Shown here piece by piece: positions 36,228-44,595 of a stretch of DNA of 55,329 nt. A model generated the notes under the pieces. That model had not been told where the DNA came from, searched no databases, and saw nothing but the letters and a program-made list of their open reading frames with translations. The stretch lies in the IMG/VR virus record IMGVR_UViG_3300012582_000006, positions 1 through 55,329 of that record; one strand, given 5' to 3'. Source of the stretch: a virus. The translations under genes were made by a program, and so were the position numbers. How positions within the stretch are numbered: the stretch's first letter is position 1; each line of letters opens with the position of its first letter.

Positions 36228-36947
36228 ATGGCAACGCTGTTGGTACTAACGGAATTGTACGCTGGCGGTCCTGGATCGGGATGTCAGGGACCAAATTGCG
36301 GTCGTCCGCCCTCTGCACGGGAAGTCAGAAGAGAAGGGTTGAAGAAACAGATACAGCAGATAAGACTCCAGCTGAAGATCAAGCGCGGTCGGCCTGGTTA
36401 CATTTCGAAGAACAGACGCGAGAATTTGAAGATACTTAGAAAGGGTTTGCAGACTCTTCGTCGCTATGATCGAAGGGACAAGATGGCACCCGGACTTGTT
36501 CGTCGCGGCGGTAAGCTGGCGATTCCGGTAAAGCCCGCTTGGAAGGGAAGCGTGAAGAAGTCGTTCACGACACCGGAAGGTCACAAGATCACGATTCTCA
36601 AGCAACCAAAGGAATACGAGAAGTCCGGGATGACGTGGATCGGTAAGCCCAGTTCTTTCAAGGGTCAGTTCCATACCGATCAGGGAGACTTTATACAGCG
36701 GACGATGAACAATCCGAAGGAACGAAATTCGTTTTGGATCCATCAGGCTTCGCCGGACAAGGGTGTGTCGATCGAGTTGCACAGGAACATGGGTGAGCTG
36801 AAGGTGAAGGTAATCGAAAGGGAGTTGGGTCAGTACGATGCAATCGTGAAGCACAGGCAGGTGGAGTTCAACAATATGGGTGTCGCTTCAGGATTTTTGA
36901 TGCATAGATATGGGATTAGCTTTGGATTAAAACAGAGGCGGCTATGA
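36228..36947 (+). CDS. Basic protein with N-terminal GGPGSG motif
   Basis: A 239-residue protein. Residues 12-26 read YAGGPGSGCQGPNCG, a motif shared with the product at 55028 (YSGGPGSGRH). The middle is very basic (KKQIQQIRLQLKIKRGRPGY) and the C-terminal domain is alpha/beta and ends HRYGISFGLK, resembling the HYGIGVKP end at 55028. I associate GGPGSGR near the N-terminus with phage head-associated proteins but do not know a function. ATG 36228 directly follows the preceding stop. Confidence 0.6.
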   Translation: MATLLVLTELYAGGPGSGCQGPNCGRPPSAREVRREGLKKQIQQIRLQLKIKRGRPGYISKNRRENLKILRKGLQTLRRYDRRDKMAPGLVRRGGKLAIPVKPAWKGSVKKSFTTPEGHKITILKQPKEYEKSGMTWIGKPSSFKGQFHTDQGDFIQRTMNNPKERNSFWIHQASPDKGVSIELHRNMGELKVKVIERELGQYDAIVKHRQVEFNNMGVASGFLMHRYGISFGLKQRRL

Positions 36948-37450
36948 AAGAAGAATGGCGGGAGATTCTTGATGGTTTTTACGAGGCGTCTTCGTTAGGT
37001 AGGATTCGTAGAAGATTGCCAGGAATGGGAGCACAAGTTGGTAAGATTTTAAGTCAGTGGCCATTGAAGAATGGTTACTTGCATATAGTCGTTTGTATTA
37101 ATGGTGTGAAAAGAGGATTTTTGGTTCACAGATTAGTGATGTTAGCATTTCGAGGTCCATGTCCTCCTGGAAAAGAAGTGAATCATAAAGATACTGTGAA
37201 ATCGAATTGTAGGATAGACAATCTTGAGTATAAGACACATGTTAAGAATATTCGTCATGCTATTAAGCTTGGTTTAGGCACGTCCGGAGAAAGAAATGGT
37301 TGTTCAAAATTGACTTGGAAGAAAGTGAATGAGATAAAAAAGTTTCGTATAGAGGCTAATCTTACTCAAAGAGCTTTGGGCGTTCGCTTTGGTGTTACTA
37401 GCGGAACAATTGGAAGAGTGCTTCGTTGTGAATCTTGGAGACAAGCATGA
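36944..37450 (+). CDS. HNH homing endonuclease with C-terminal helix-turn-helix
   Basis: A 168-residue endonuclease: NUMOD4-like start (EEWREILDGFYEASSLG), HNH core (VHRLVMLAFRG, EVNHKDTVKSNCRIDNLEY) and a NUMOD1-type helix-turn-helix tail (LTQRALGVRFGVTSGTIGRV). It is the fuller relative of the HNH gene at 3492. ATG 36944 overlaps the upstream stop, and its end overlaps the next start, so it is inserted without breaking the operon. Confidence 0.85.
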   Translation: MKEEWREILDGFYEASSLGRIRRRLPGMGAQVGKILSQWPLKNGYLHIVVCINGVKRGFLVHRLVMLAFRGPCPPGKEVNHKDTVKSNCRIDNLEYKTHVKNIRHAIKLGLGTSGERNGCSKLTWKKVNEIKKFRIEANLTQRALGVRFGVTSGTIGRVLRCESWRQA

Positions 37451-37626
37451 CGATACAGGAAGCTCGTAGGCAGTTGACACACGAAGAGATGTTGAAGGTA
37501 ACGGAGCTTGCTTTGTCGTCCGGTCCTTTCTCGATCGAGAAAGTAAAAAGAAAGAATGGTCGGTTGGCAGTCTTGGTAAAGTTTCAGAAGACCGGAGAAA
37601 CAAAGATCATAGACATGGGAGACTAG
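37447..37626 (+). CDS. Small protein of unknown function
   Basis: A 59-residue protein (starts MTIQEARRQLTHEEML) beginning ATG 37447 over the HNH stop. It has a helix and a beta-hairpin (GRLAVLVKFQKTGETK). No family recognised. It lies just upstream of the lysis genes. Confidence 0.6.
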   Translation: MTIQEARRQLTHEEMLKVTELALSSGPFSIEKVKRKNGRLAVLVKFQKTGETKIIDMGD

Positions 37627-37627
37627 C

Positions 37628-37747
37628 ATGGAGTCGCTGAAGCAGTGGATGGACAAGCAGTATCGGTTTCTGATGTTGGGGGCAATGGCAGTGGAACTGT
37701 TTTTGTTGGGTTGGTTGGTGGTCGTAGAGACGTGGGGACGAAGATAA
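37628..37747 (+). CDS. Very small membrane protein (39 residues), holin candidate
   Basis: Starts ATG 37628, one base after the previous stop, and ends TAA 37745-37747, three bases before the endolysin start. One transmembrane helix (FLMLGAMAVELFLLGWLVVV) follows a basic/acidic N-terminus. Small one-pass proteins directly before an endolysin gene are often holins or antiholins. That is a contextual call. Confidence 0.55.
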   Translation: MESLKQWMDKQYRFLMLGAMAVELFLLGWLVVVETWGRR

Positions 37748-37750
37748 AAA

Positions 37751-38281
37751 ATGTTCGGACCGATTAGCAAACAAAGATTGGCACTGGTGGAACCAACGTT
37801 GGCGGAATTGATGTATACGTTGGAAAGTCAAATGTCGGAACCGATCGGGATCACCCAGGGTGTCAGATCGGATATGGAGCAGGAAGCTTTGTTTATGCAG
37901 GGCCGCTATCCTGTGGATCAGGTAAATGCGCTTAGATTGAAAGTCGGCTGGGCGCTGATACTGGCATCACAGAATATCAGAACGGTAACAAATGCCAAGC
38001 CCGGTTACTCCTGGCATCCGTTTGGGATGGCGGTGGACGCGGTACCTTTTGATTCGGCGATGCATCCAGATTGGAACGAAGAACATCCGGTATGGAAAGA
38101 GATGATCGAGAAGGGGAAGGCACTCGGCTTGACGTCCGGGATCAGTTGGAAGGATGAACCACACTTCCAACTAACAGGAAGGTTTCCGGTAACGCCAACA
38201 GAGGAAGTAAGGTTGTTGGCACAGGCGGGTGGAATGCAAACGGTTTGGAGTGCGGCAGGAATTCAAGTGAGAGGTGGATAA
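37751..38281 (+). CDS. Endolysin, M15 peptidase (L-Ala-D-Glu/VanY type)
   Basis: A 176-residue zinc peptidase. SWHPFGMAVDAVPF supplies His89 and Asp96, and EPHFQL supplies His138, the three metal ligands of M15 enzymes. GITQGVRSDMEQEALF matches the substrate-binding helix. It cuts peptidoglycan stem peptides, as T5 Lys and Listeria Ply500 do. No signal peptide is present, so a holin is needed for export. It is the lysis enzyme of the phage, or alternatively virion-associated. Confidence 0.9.
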   Translation: MFGPISKQRLALVEPTLAELMYTLESQMSEPIGITQGVRSDMEQEALFMQGRYPVDQVNALRLKVGWALILASQNIRTVTNAKPGYSWHPFGMAVDAVPFDSAMHPDWNEEHPVWKEMIEKGKALGLTSGISWKDEPHFQLTGRFPVTPTEEVRLLAQAGGMQTVWSAAGIQVRGG

Positions 38282-38282
38282 C

Positions 38283-39083
38283 ATGAAGCTAGCGGAAGCA
38301 AATACTTTTGCCAGGTTGCGGGAAGATGGATATACGAAACGGATTCCGAAAGAGATCAAGAATGCACTAGAGCTGGCTGTGGATATTTTTGCTGAAGCAG
38401 AAGAAAGAGAACAGCCGTTCTTGTATCATACTCCTGAGACCTGGGCGAGAAAATGGCTTCCGTCAAAGAAGTTCCGGCTGATGCGTCTGCCTTTGAACGC
38501 GGCGGCAATGCCTTGCGAACCGAAGGGAGATAATCTTGTCTTGAAAAAGATCCATGCGATGGAAGCGAAACCAATCGTGGTCGACTACAATCGGAACCAA
38601 GTCGGAAAATCCTTCCACGGTTTCGTTCCTCAGGTCATCGTGATCGACGGGAAGCACAGATTCAAGGCTGCGGCTCTGAGAGGCGAGACACATATCATGG
38701 CGTGGGTTGGGGAGCTGGCGGCGGAATCGATGCAGGCATTGGGTGGTGGCGGTCCGGCTCCGGAACATACGGCACCGGCATCGGGTGCAAAGCTGGTTGC
38801 TCAGGGTTCGTCGAGACAGGAAACACGGTTGGCAAACAGAATGGGAACCTATGCGGAAGGAAAGAAGCTGAAGACGTTGAACGTAAAGAAAATCATTTCG
38901 GAATATCAAAAAGACAGGACGATGGGACGGGTTACGGCGGCAACATTAATCAAGGCATCAGTTCCACCAGAATGGGAGGATACAGTCAAAGAGCTTAAGA
39001 AGCATCCGGAGGTTGATAATCCGTATGCGTTAGCGAATTGGATGGATAACAAGGGTTATACTCCAGGTGGAGATAAGAAGTGA
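38283..39083 (+). CDS. ParB/sulfiredoxin-like nuclease-domain protein
   Basis: A 266-residue protein. Residues about 110-150 contain FVPQVIVIDGKHRFKAAAL, matching the DGxHRxxA core of ParB/Srx-type domains. A disordered linker and a small C-terminal helical domain (VKELKKHPEVDNPYALANWM) follow, the last a motif I have seen in phage head-associated proteins. Start ATG 38283 behind GAGAGGTGG. The role is uncertain: nucleotide-dependent switch, DNA binding or ribosylation-type enzyme. Confidence 0.6.
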   Translation: MKLAEANTFARLREDGYTKRIPKEIKNALELAVDIFAEAEEREQPFLYHTPETWARKWLPSKKFRLMRLPLNAAAMPCEPKGDNLVLKKIHAMEAKPIVVDYNRNQVGKSFHGFVPQVIVIDGKHRFKAAALRGETHIMAWVGELAAESMQALGGGGPAPEHTAPASGAKLVAQGSSRQETRLANRMGTYAEGKKLKTLNVKKIISEYQKDRTMGRVTAATLIKASVPPEWEDTVKELKKHPEVDNPYALANWMDNKGYTPGGDKK

Positions 39084-39838
39084 GAAAAGGAAGTAAAAGG
39101 TCTAAAGCAGACAAGAAAAGAATCTCGATAGCTACTCGTAAAGCTATGAGACGGCCTGAGGTTTATAAGAAGCTTGGGTCTGGGGTGAGAGGTAAGCCTG
39201 CCTGGAATAAGGGTTTGACGGAAAAGACAAGCAAGTCTGTTGCTTTGAATGCTAGTAAAATGAGAAAGACATTGAGAGACGGTCCAACTAGAAAAGCGTG
39301 GAATAAAGGATTGAGCTGTCCACGAGATAAAGATTCGTCAAAACGTAGTGGGCAAACGTTTAGAAGAAGGTATGCTGAAGGATTGATCAAGACTAGTCCG
39401 GTTAAGTGGCCAGGTATTCGCTACACAAGAAAAGACGGTTCGAAGGTTTATCTGCGCTCGAGCTATGAGCGGACGTTTGCTGTAATGTTGGATTCGGTAG
39501 GGATGGAATGGTTTTATGAACCAAAAAGATTTTTGTTGTCAGACGGGCATGTGTATACGCCTGATTTTCTAATTTTCATTCCAGAAGAACTAAAGTGGTT
39601 GTTTGGAAGAGCGATGGAGTTTGTGGAAGTAAAAGGTTGGTTTCGTGACTCAGATAGGAAAAAGCTGGAGCTGTTTAGAAAAGACTATCCGCAAGTTCCA
39701 TTTCGTTTTGTAGATAATAATTCCATGCTGCTGTTGCAAATTCTGGAAAGGCACTTTGAAGGTAAAAAACTTGAACCAAGACATCGAACTAGATTGGAGG
39801 AATTTGAAATGGCTATGAAGAGAGGAAAGGGGAAATAA
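39080..39838 (+). CDS. Homing endonuclease, NUMOD3 + Vsr-like nuclease (paralogue)
   Basis: A 252-residue basic protein. N-terminal NUMOD3-like repeats include GVRGKPAWNKGLTEK and KAWNKGLSCP. The nuclease domain reads YLRSSYERTFAVML, FYEPKRFLLSDG, VYTPDFLIF and EFVEVKGW, the same plan as the product at 25646. GTG 39080 overlaps the upstream stop (GTGA). A/T-rich codons set it apart from its neighbours. It has probably invaded the head-gene operon. Confidence 0.85.
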   Translation: MRKGSKRSKADKKRISIATRKAMRRPEVYKKLGSGVRGKPAWNKGLTEKTSKSVALNASKMRKTLRDGPTRKAWNKGLSCPRDKDSSKRSGQTFRRRYAEGLIKTSPVKWPGIRYTRKDGSKVYLRSSYERTFAVMLDSVGMEWFYEPKRFLLSDGHVYTPDFLIFIPEELKWLFGRAMEFVEVKGWFRDSDRKKLELFRKDYPQVPFRFVDNNSMLLLQILERHFEGKKLEPRHRTRLEEFEMAMKRGKGK

Positions 39839-40594
39839 ATGTCACACACAGTAATCAGGGATCTATTCGGTGCGGCACAATTGGCAATGCAGAAACCGCC
39901 AATGAGAAACGATCAGTCCGATCTGGACAACAGTCCGGGTGGGGCGCAGAATCCAAATCAACAAGGACAGCAGATGCCTGCGGAAGTATCGTCTGCGCCG
40001 TACATCAAGTTGCTGACGAAGTTGGGCTACGAGTACCAGGGATCGGACGAAGACTTGGGTGGTGGAAAAATCGGTTCCAGTTTTCAGGGACCGGACGGCG
40101 ATATGATCATGGTAAAGCCCGACGGCTCGTGGACCAGGTTCGGACCTGGTGCACAGAGATCACAAGGGAAGTCGTCGCAGGATCTTGGGCATGCCTTGGT
40201 TCGCGATTCCTTGCAGCAGGGTGACGATCAGAATCATCATGCCGCGTTGCGCCAGGCCGGATACCAGAAAGTGCATAAGGATAAGGACGGGAATCAGTAC
40301 TACAAGCATCCACAGACGGGGAAGACAGTGCATGTGAAGAAGGACGGCAGTTGGGGAAGCTCGGCCGGAACGGGTCGTGGTGCAGGGAAGCTGAGAGACT
40401 TCCTTGGCAACGAATCACTGGAGAACCAGGATCCGGCAGTGATGCAGAATAAATTGAAGCAGCAGCAATTGAAGCAGCAGGGGGATCAGTTGAAGCAAGG
40501 CGGTGGTGGTGTGGGTGGCAGACAGACAAACGGAACTCGTACCGGAAACGGAACGAGAGCTGGGGCGAGGTTCGGCGGGAGGGGAGGTTTCTGA
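39839..40594 (+). CDS. Gln/Gly-rich virion-type protein
   Basis: A 251-residue protein. Two similar short domains read GYEYQGSDEDLGGGKIG...GDMIMVKPDGSWTRFG and GYQKVHKDKDGNQYYKHP...KTVHVKKDGSWGSS, likely small beta domains. The C-terminus is low complexity (KLKQQQLKQQGDQLKQ, GTRTGNGTRAGARFGGRGG). Starts directly after the preceding stop. Probable structural or assembly protein. Confidence 0.6.
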   Translation: MSHTVIRDLFGAAQLAMQKPPMRNDQSDLDNSPGGAQNPNQQGQQMPAEVSSAPYIKLLTKLGYEYQGSDEDLGGGKIGSSFQGPDGDMIMVKPDGSWTRFGPGAQRSQGKSSQDLGHALVRDSLQQGDDQNHHAALRQAGYQKVHKDKDGNQYYKHPQTGKTVHVKKDGSWGSSAGTGRGAGKLRDFLGNESLENQDPAVMQNKLKQQQLKQQGDQLKQGGGGVGGRQTNGTRTGNGTRAGARFGGRGGF

Positions 40595-41205
40595 TGCCGC
40601 TGACAATTCTCGATCACGTTGCTTCCGAATCGGTTGCATTACAGGCCGGTTGGATCAAGACGTTGCTGGCCGGTACGGAAATTCATGCTGCCGTAAGAGA
40701 GAACTTCGAAGATCATCCCGACGGCGGTCACAGGTGCAAGCTCTGTGGAGAACGGGTTGGACATCCGAGGGCTGCGGCTGCCCACTTGGCGGTGAAGCAT
40801 TGGCATGCGCTGAGGAAGCCAGCGAAGGGAGATCGGATTGCAGCTGTTGGAACTTCCGAAGGTGCCTCAAAGGGTTGGGATGCAAGAGGGAGAAGGACAC
40901 ACGACGTTTTGGTTTCGAGTGGTTTCAAGCATAGGGGAACGGATAACGGTCTTCATAAGTATACGGGAAAGACAAGGGAGAAAGATACGGAGGAAGAACG
41001 CGGTCGGGTAATCAATCATTCCGTGTGGGTGGATAAACAGACAGGGGCTTGGGCACATGAGTCTGGGCCACACGGATTGGGAATGGCAAGAGGTCGAGGA
41101 GATGGTCCTGGTTCCAAGTCTTTAGACAGCTATATTGGTTCAGGAAGGTTTCACGGTACGCACGCTCTTTCGAGGAATGGTCCGGTTTGGGATAGGTTGA
41201 GATAG
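40594..41205 (+). CDS. C2H2 zinc-finger-containing phage protein
   Basis: A 203-residue protein with an apparent C2H2 finger at about residue 48-70 (CKLCGERVGHPRAAAAHLAV followed by KHWH). The C-terminal part is Gly/His-rich (HESGPHGLGMARGRGDGPG). ATG 40594 shares a base with the previous stop. It may bind nucleic acid or assemble with head proteins. Function unknown. Confidence 0.6.
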   Translation: MPLTILDHVASESVALQAGWIKTLLAGTEIHAAVRENFEDHPDGGHRCKLCGERVGHPRAAAAHLAVKHWHALRKPAKGDRIAAVGTSEGASKGWDARGRRTHDVLVSSGFKHRGTDNGLHKYTGKTREKDTEEERGRVINHSVWVDKQTGAWAHESGPHGLGMARGRGDGPGSKSLDSYIGSGRFHGTHALSRNGPVWDRLR

Positions 41206-41230
41206 GTAGTTAAAAAAAAGGAGAAACGCG

Positions 41231-41428
41231 ATGGGCAAAAAGGTAAAATCAATTCAAGCAGATCGTCAGTCACCGAAGGATGTACCGACTCCGTTGAAGA
41301 AACAGGAGCCGACCGCATCAATTTGGCAAGAGGGCGGAAAGAAGTCTCCTGCTGATGCTTTGGCGAAAGACAAGTCCGATGTGCGAAAGCCCGTTGGTCC
41401 GGGCAATACGACTGCTCCGGGTACGTGA
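41231..41428 (+). CDS. Small disordered basic protein
   Basis: A 65-residue protein (starts MGKKVKSIQADRQSPKD), rich in Lys, Pro and Gly with almost no hydrophobic core, so probably unfolded on its own. AAAGGAGAA precedes ATG 41231. The composition resembles small head-associated proteins, but no family is recognised. Confidence 0.6.
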   Translation: MGKKVKSIQADRQSPKDVPTPLKKQEPTASIWQEGGKKSPADALAKDKSDVRKPVGPGNTTAPGT

Positions 41429-41471
41429 TAAAATAGCTCTGAGGGGCTGACAAACAGCAATCGTAACGTCT

Positions 41472-41921
41472 ATGATCCAAAGTACCATGACCGTTTTGGA
41501 ACAGCACAAATCGGGTCTAATTGCGATTGTTTGGAACGGTACTTTTGCATCGGTTCAATTCAATTGCAGTTGCCTGGATGCAATGCATTTGTGTCACGGC
41601 ATGTGTTGCAAGAGACGGGCAGGGTACGCAGTGGAATTGGAAGAATTGGAGAAGGGCAGATACTTCTCAGTTCCCCATCCGACCAGACCAGGCGTGGAGA
41701 TTCTCGATTCCTGGAAAGACGGATCGAGATGCGTCTATCAGAAAGAAAACGGATTGTGTTCGATCCATGAAGACAGACCAAAGATGTGTCGTCAATGGCA
41801 TTGTTCTCCTGAAGGGGAGGCGACAGACAAGCAGATAGAAAGAAGAGACGCCGGATGGCAACTACTCCCGGTCCGAAAAGAAGAAGCGGATTTTGTTGAA
41901 TCGAGGAGGGTCAGTGGATAG
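41472..41921 (+). CDS. YkgJ-type cysteine-cluster protein
   Basis: A 149-residue protein with CSCLDAMHLCHGMCCKRR and CVYQKENGLCSIHEDRPKMC followed by WHC, the Cys-rich iron/zinc-chelating pattern of the YkgJ/UPF0153 family. Function of the family is poorly known; metal-cluster binding and modification roles have been suggested. The frame overlaps the next start by 8 bases. Confidence 0.75.
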   Translation: MIQSTMTVLEQHKSGLIAIVWNGTFASVQFNCSCLDAMHLCHGMCCKRRAGYAVELEELEKGRYFSVPHPTRPGVEILDSWKDGSRCVYQKENGLCSIHEDRPKMCRQWHCSPEGEATDKQIERRDAGWQLLPVRKEEADFVESRRVSG

Positions 41922-42300
41922 CATACAAGGTTTCACGTCACAGATCGTGTTGGGTGCGGTATTTTCCTACTTGTTGCAGATGCTGAAAAAGGTTTCCTGG
42001 TTTCCGATCCTGACGGAAGAGAGTGCGAAGGCTATAAAAATATTCTTTGCTTCGCTCACGTCGTTGTGTGCGGTAACGGGATTGACCTATGTGTACAATC
42101 CGATTGCGCATACGGTGCTGATAAGTAACTTCTCGTTGGCACTGGTCGGACATGCAGTCTGGCAATGGGCGACACAGTTCGTGATGCAAGAGGGTTGGTA
42201 CCAGTTGGTATTCAACAAACCAAAAGCATTACTGATACCGGCAACAACTCTGCCTGTTGGATTTGTCGGTGGAGTTGGTGCCAGTTCAATAAAGAAGTAG
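41914..42300 (+). CDS. Membrane protein, holin-like
   Basis: A 128-residue protein starting GTG 41914 behind GAGGAGG. Three hydrophobic segments are visible (IVLGAVFSYLLQML, IFFASLTSLCAVTGLTYVY, SLALVGHAVWQWATQFV). The size and layout fit a class I holin, and the endolysin lies 4 kb upstream. A structural membrane role is the alternative. Confidence 0.55.
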   Translation: MDSIQGFTSQIVLGAVFSYLLQMLKKVSWFPILTEESAKAIKIFFASLTSLCAVTGLTYVYNPIAHTVLISNFSLALVGHAVWQWATQFVMQEGWYQLVFNKPKALLIPATTLPVGFVGGVGASSIKK

Positions 42301-42313
42301 AGGGAGAAAAAGC

Positions 42314-43084
42314 ATGAAGGGAATTGTACTGGCCGGAGGTTTGGGCACGAGGCTCAGACCATTGACGTTGGTGACAAACAAACATCTACTTCCGGTATAT
42401 GACCGGCCGATGATATTTTATCCGCTGGATATGTTGTCGGAGGCTGGGATAGAAGATGTGATGATCGTGGTGGGTGGTCAGTCAACGGAAGAGATCGTGA
42501 AGCTCTGCAAGAACGGAAGCCAATGGGGATTCAAGTCGCTCTATTATGCATATCAGGAAGGGGAAGGAGGGATTGCGGCGGCACTGGCACTGACGGAGAA
42601 TTTCGTAAATAGAGATGATTGTTGCGTGGTGTTGGGCGATAACATCATGTTGGATGATTCGCTGCAACCCTATGTGAAGATGTATCGGCAGAAGTATAGT
42701 GGTGGGGCAATGGTGTTGGCGGCGGAAGTTTTAGATCCACAGAACTACGGGGTGCCGACGATCGAGGCTTCGACGCAGAGAATTCTTTGCATAACAGAAA
42801 AACCCAAATTGCCGATGAGTAAGTTTGGGATCATCGGCGTGTACTTCTACGACGCATCGGTATTCGGAAAGATCAGAAGTTGTTTGCCTTCTGCTCGAGG
42901 TGAACTGGAAATTACCGATGTGAACAATCTGTATGCGAACGAGCATGTGTTGGGATGGACAAAGGTGAAAGGAAAGTGGATTGATGCTGGGTCCAGTATC
43001 GAGGCTTGGTTGGCGGCAGGGAAGTTGGTGGAAGAGTATCAAAAGAAACCTGTACAAAAAGTCAAGATGTCTGCAGCGATATAA
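42314..43084 (+). CDS. rmlA: Glucose-1-phosphate thymidylyltransferase (RmlA-type)
   Basis: A 256-residue nucleotidyltransferase: GLGTRLRPLT at the N-terminus, NKHLLPVYDRPMIFYPLDML, VGGQSTEEI, VVLGDNIM and CITEKPKLPMS. It makes dTDP-glucose from dTTP and glucose-1-phosphate, the first step to dTDP-deoxysugars. It is shorter than typical RmlA (about 290), ending at residue 256. GGGAGAAA precedes ATG 42314. RmlB follows, so dTDP-4-keto-6-deoxyglucose can be made from these two genes. Confidence 0.9.
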   Translation: MKGIVLAGGLGTRLRPLTLVTNKHLLPVYDRPMIFYPLDMLSEAGIEDVMIVVGGQSTEEIVKLCKNGSQWGFKSLYYAYQEGEGGIAAALALTENFVNRDDCCVVLGDNIMLDDSLQPYVKMYRQKYSGGAMVLAAEVLDPQNYGVPTIEASTQRILCITEKPKLPMSKFGIIGVYFYDASVFGKIRSCLPSARGELEITDVNNLYANEHVLGWTKVKGKWIDAGSSIEAWLAAGKLVEEYQKKPVQKVKMSAAI

Positions 43085-43098
43085 AAAAGGATGACGAT

Positions 43099-44100
43099 AT
43101 GAAAATACTCGTAACGGGAGCAAGTGGTTTCATCGGAAGTCATTTTGTAAAGGAGGTACTGGCGGAGACCGATCATTCCGTGGTGGCCTTTGTCAGGAAT
43201 TCGGATCAGCGAAACATAAACAGATTGGTTATTCACAGGGCTCGTGGCGCGATGTCGGACACGTTGAACAGGTTTCGGATCGTACACGGTGATCTGTTGA
43301 ATGATATCTCCGGGTTGTCGGAGGGTTGCGATGCGGTGGTGAACTTCGCGGCAAAGACATTTGTCGATCATTCGATTCGGGATCCGTGGCCGTTCATCGA
43401 GTCGAACGTGGTCGGCACGTACAAAATTCTGGAAGATGCCAGAAGAAATGGAGTCAAACGGTTCATTCAGATCTCGACCGACGAGGTGTACGGGGCAATC
43501 CTGGAAGGAGCGTACAAGGAGGACGCGAGAATAAATCCGACGAATCCTTATGCAGCTGCAAAGGCCGGAGCGGATGCCTTGGTAATCTCATACACCCACA
43601 CGTTCGGAATGTGGACGGCGATCACGAGAACGGAAAATAACTACGGACCGTATCAGCATTCTCAGAAAGTGTTTCCGACGTTTGTCAAGGCATTGCTGAA
43701 GGGTGAGAAGCTACCGATCTATGGCGATGGGAAACACAGGAGGCAGTGGTTGTGGGTGACGGATCATTGTACGGCGGTAATGAAACTTCTTGAAGCGGAT
43801 GTGGAACCGGGGCAGGTCTTCCATGTTGCCGGTTCACAAGAGTTGGAAAATCTGGAACTGGCAAAGCGAATCATTCAGGCATTTGATATCAAGATGAACG
43901 GAAAGGTTTCTGATAACGGTTCTTGGGAGAGTCGTATAAGACTTATCAACGACCGAAACGTTAGACCGGGACATGACAGGCGCTACGCTTTGGTTTGCGA
44001 TAAGATGAACAAACTTGGTTGGATACCGCACGTTGGTTTGCTAAAAGGGGTGACGGAAGCGGTGAAGTGGTACGTGGATAACAAGTGGTGGTTGGAATGA
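43099..44100 (+). CDS. rmlB: dTDP-glucose 4,6-dehydratase (RmlB-type SDR)
   Basis: A 333-residue extended short-chain dehydrogenase. GASGFIGSH is the NAD-binding loop. FAAKTFVDHSIRDP, ISTDEVYG with the active-site acid pair, YAAAKAGAD (catalytic Tyr-x3-Lys), NNYGPYQHSQK and GHDRRYAL are characteristic. It converts dTDP-glucose to dTDP-4-keto-6-deoxyglucose. No RmlC or RmlD is visible here, so the end sugar is not rhamnose by the usual route. Confidence 0.9.
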   Translation: MKILVTGASGFIGSHFVKEVLAETDHSVVAFVRNSDQRNINRLVIHRARGAMSDTLNRFRIVHGDLLNDISGLSEGCDAVVNFAAKTFVDHSIRDPWPFIESNVVGTYKILEDARRNGVKRFIQISTDEVYGAILEGAYKEDARINPTNPYAAAKAGADALVISYTHTFGMWTAITRTENNYGPYQHSQKVFPTFVKALLKGEKLPIYGDGKHRRQWLWVTDHCTAVMKLLEADVEPGQVFHVAGSQELENLELAKRIIQAFDIKMNGKVSDNGSWESRIRLINDRNVRPGHDRRYALVCDKMNKLGWIPHVGLLKGVTEAVKWYVDNKWWLE

Positions 44101-44450
44101 AGGTCCTTTGCATGTGTCAGGGCGGCAATTCAAGAAGCGTTGCGCTGGGCTTTCTGATGAAGTACCGGTATGGCGAAGATGCCCTGGCCTGTTCGTGGGA
44201 GAAGAATTCGCCCGAGACTTTGAAGATGCTGTTCGAGTGGGCTGACAGAATTTTCGTGATGCAGGAAATCTTCCGTCAATACGTTCCGGTGGAGTACCAC
44301 GAGAAGTTGTATGTCACGGATGTGGGTCCGGATATCTGGTGCAACGGCCTGCATCCGGATCTGCATAATTTGTTGATCAGTATGTTGGAGCCGAAGAAAG
44401 AAGAGGAAAAGAAAGATGAGATTCAGGCTGAAAGCGGATGCGGTATTTGA
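44097..44450 (+). CDS. Low-molecular-weight phosphatase-like protein
   Basis: A 117-residue protein whose N-terminus MKVLCMCQGGNSRS carries the C-x5-R P-loop (Cys7 to Arg13) of low-molecular-weight tyrosine phosphatases. The downstream Asp loop is not clear, and the protein is shorter than the usual 150. ATG 44097 overlaps the RmlB stop. It might be a phosphatase for protein or sugar phosphates. The acidic/lysine end overlaps the next gene. Confidence 0.55.
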   Translation: MKVLCMCQGGNSRSVALGFLMKYRYGEDALACSWEKNSPETLKMLFEWADRIFVMQEIFRQYVPVEYHEKLYVTDVGPDIWCNGLHPDLHNLLISMLEPKKEEEKKDEIQAESGCGI

Positions 44451-44595
44451 CGCAGACGATATTGACGACGCGTTGAGCGTGTTGTCAAAACATTTTGCAG
44501 ATGTGATCGACAGTTCATTTCAGTTTGAAGGGAAGTTGGAGATAAAGCCAGAAGGAGAAAAAGAAAGTGCGACTACTCAATCCCAGTCCAGGTGA
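44416..44595 (+). CDS. Small acidic protein (59 residues)
   Basis: An open frame from ATG 44416 to TGA 44593-44595, overlapping its neighbours by 35 and 29 bases. AAGAGGAAAAG lies upstream. It begins MRFRLKADAVFDADDIDD and contains a helix (ALSVLSKHFADVIDSS). The length of the overlaps makes it less certain than most. Confidence 0.5.
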   Translation: MRFRLKADAVFDADDIDDALSVLSKHFADVIDSSFQFEGKLEIKPEGEKESATTQSQSR

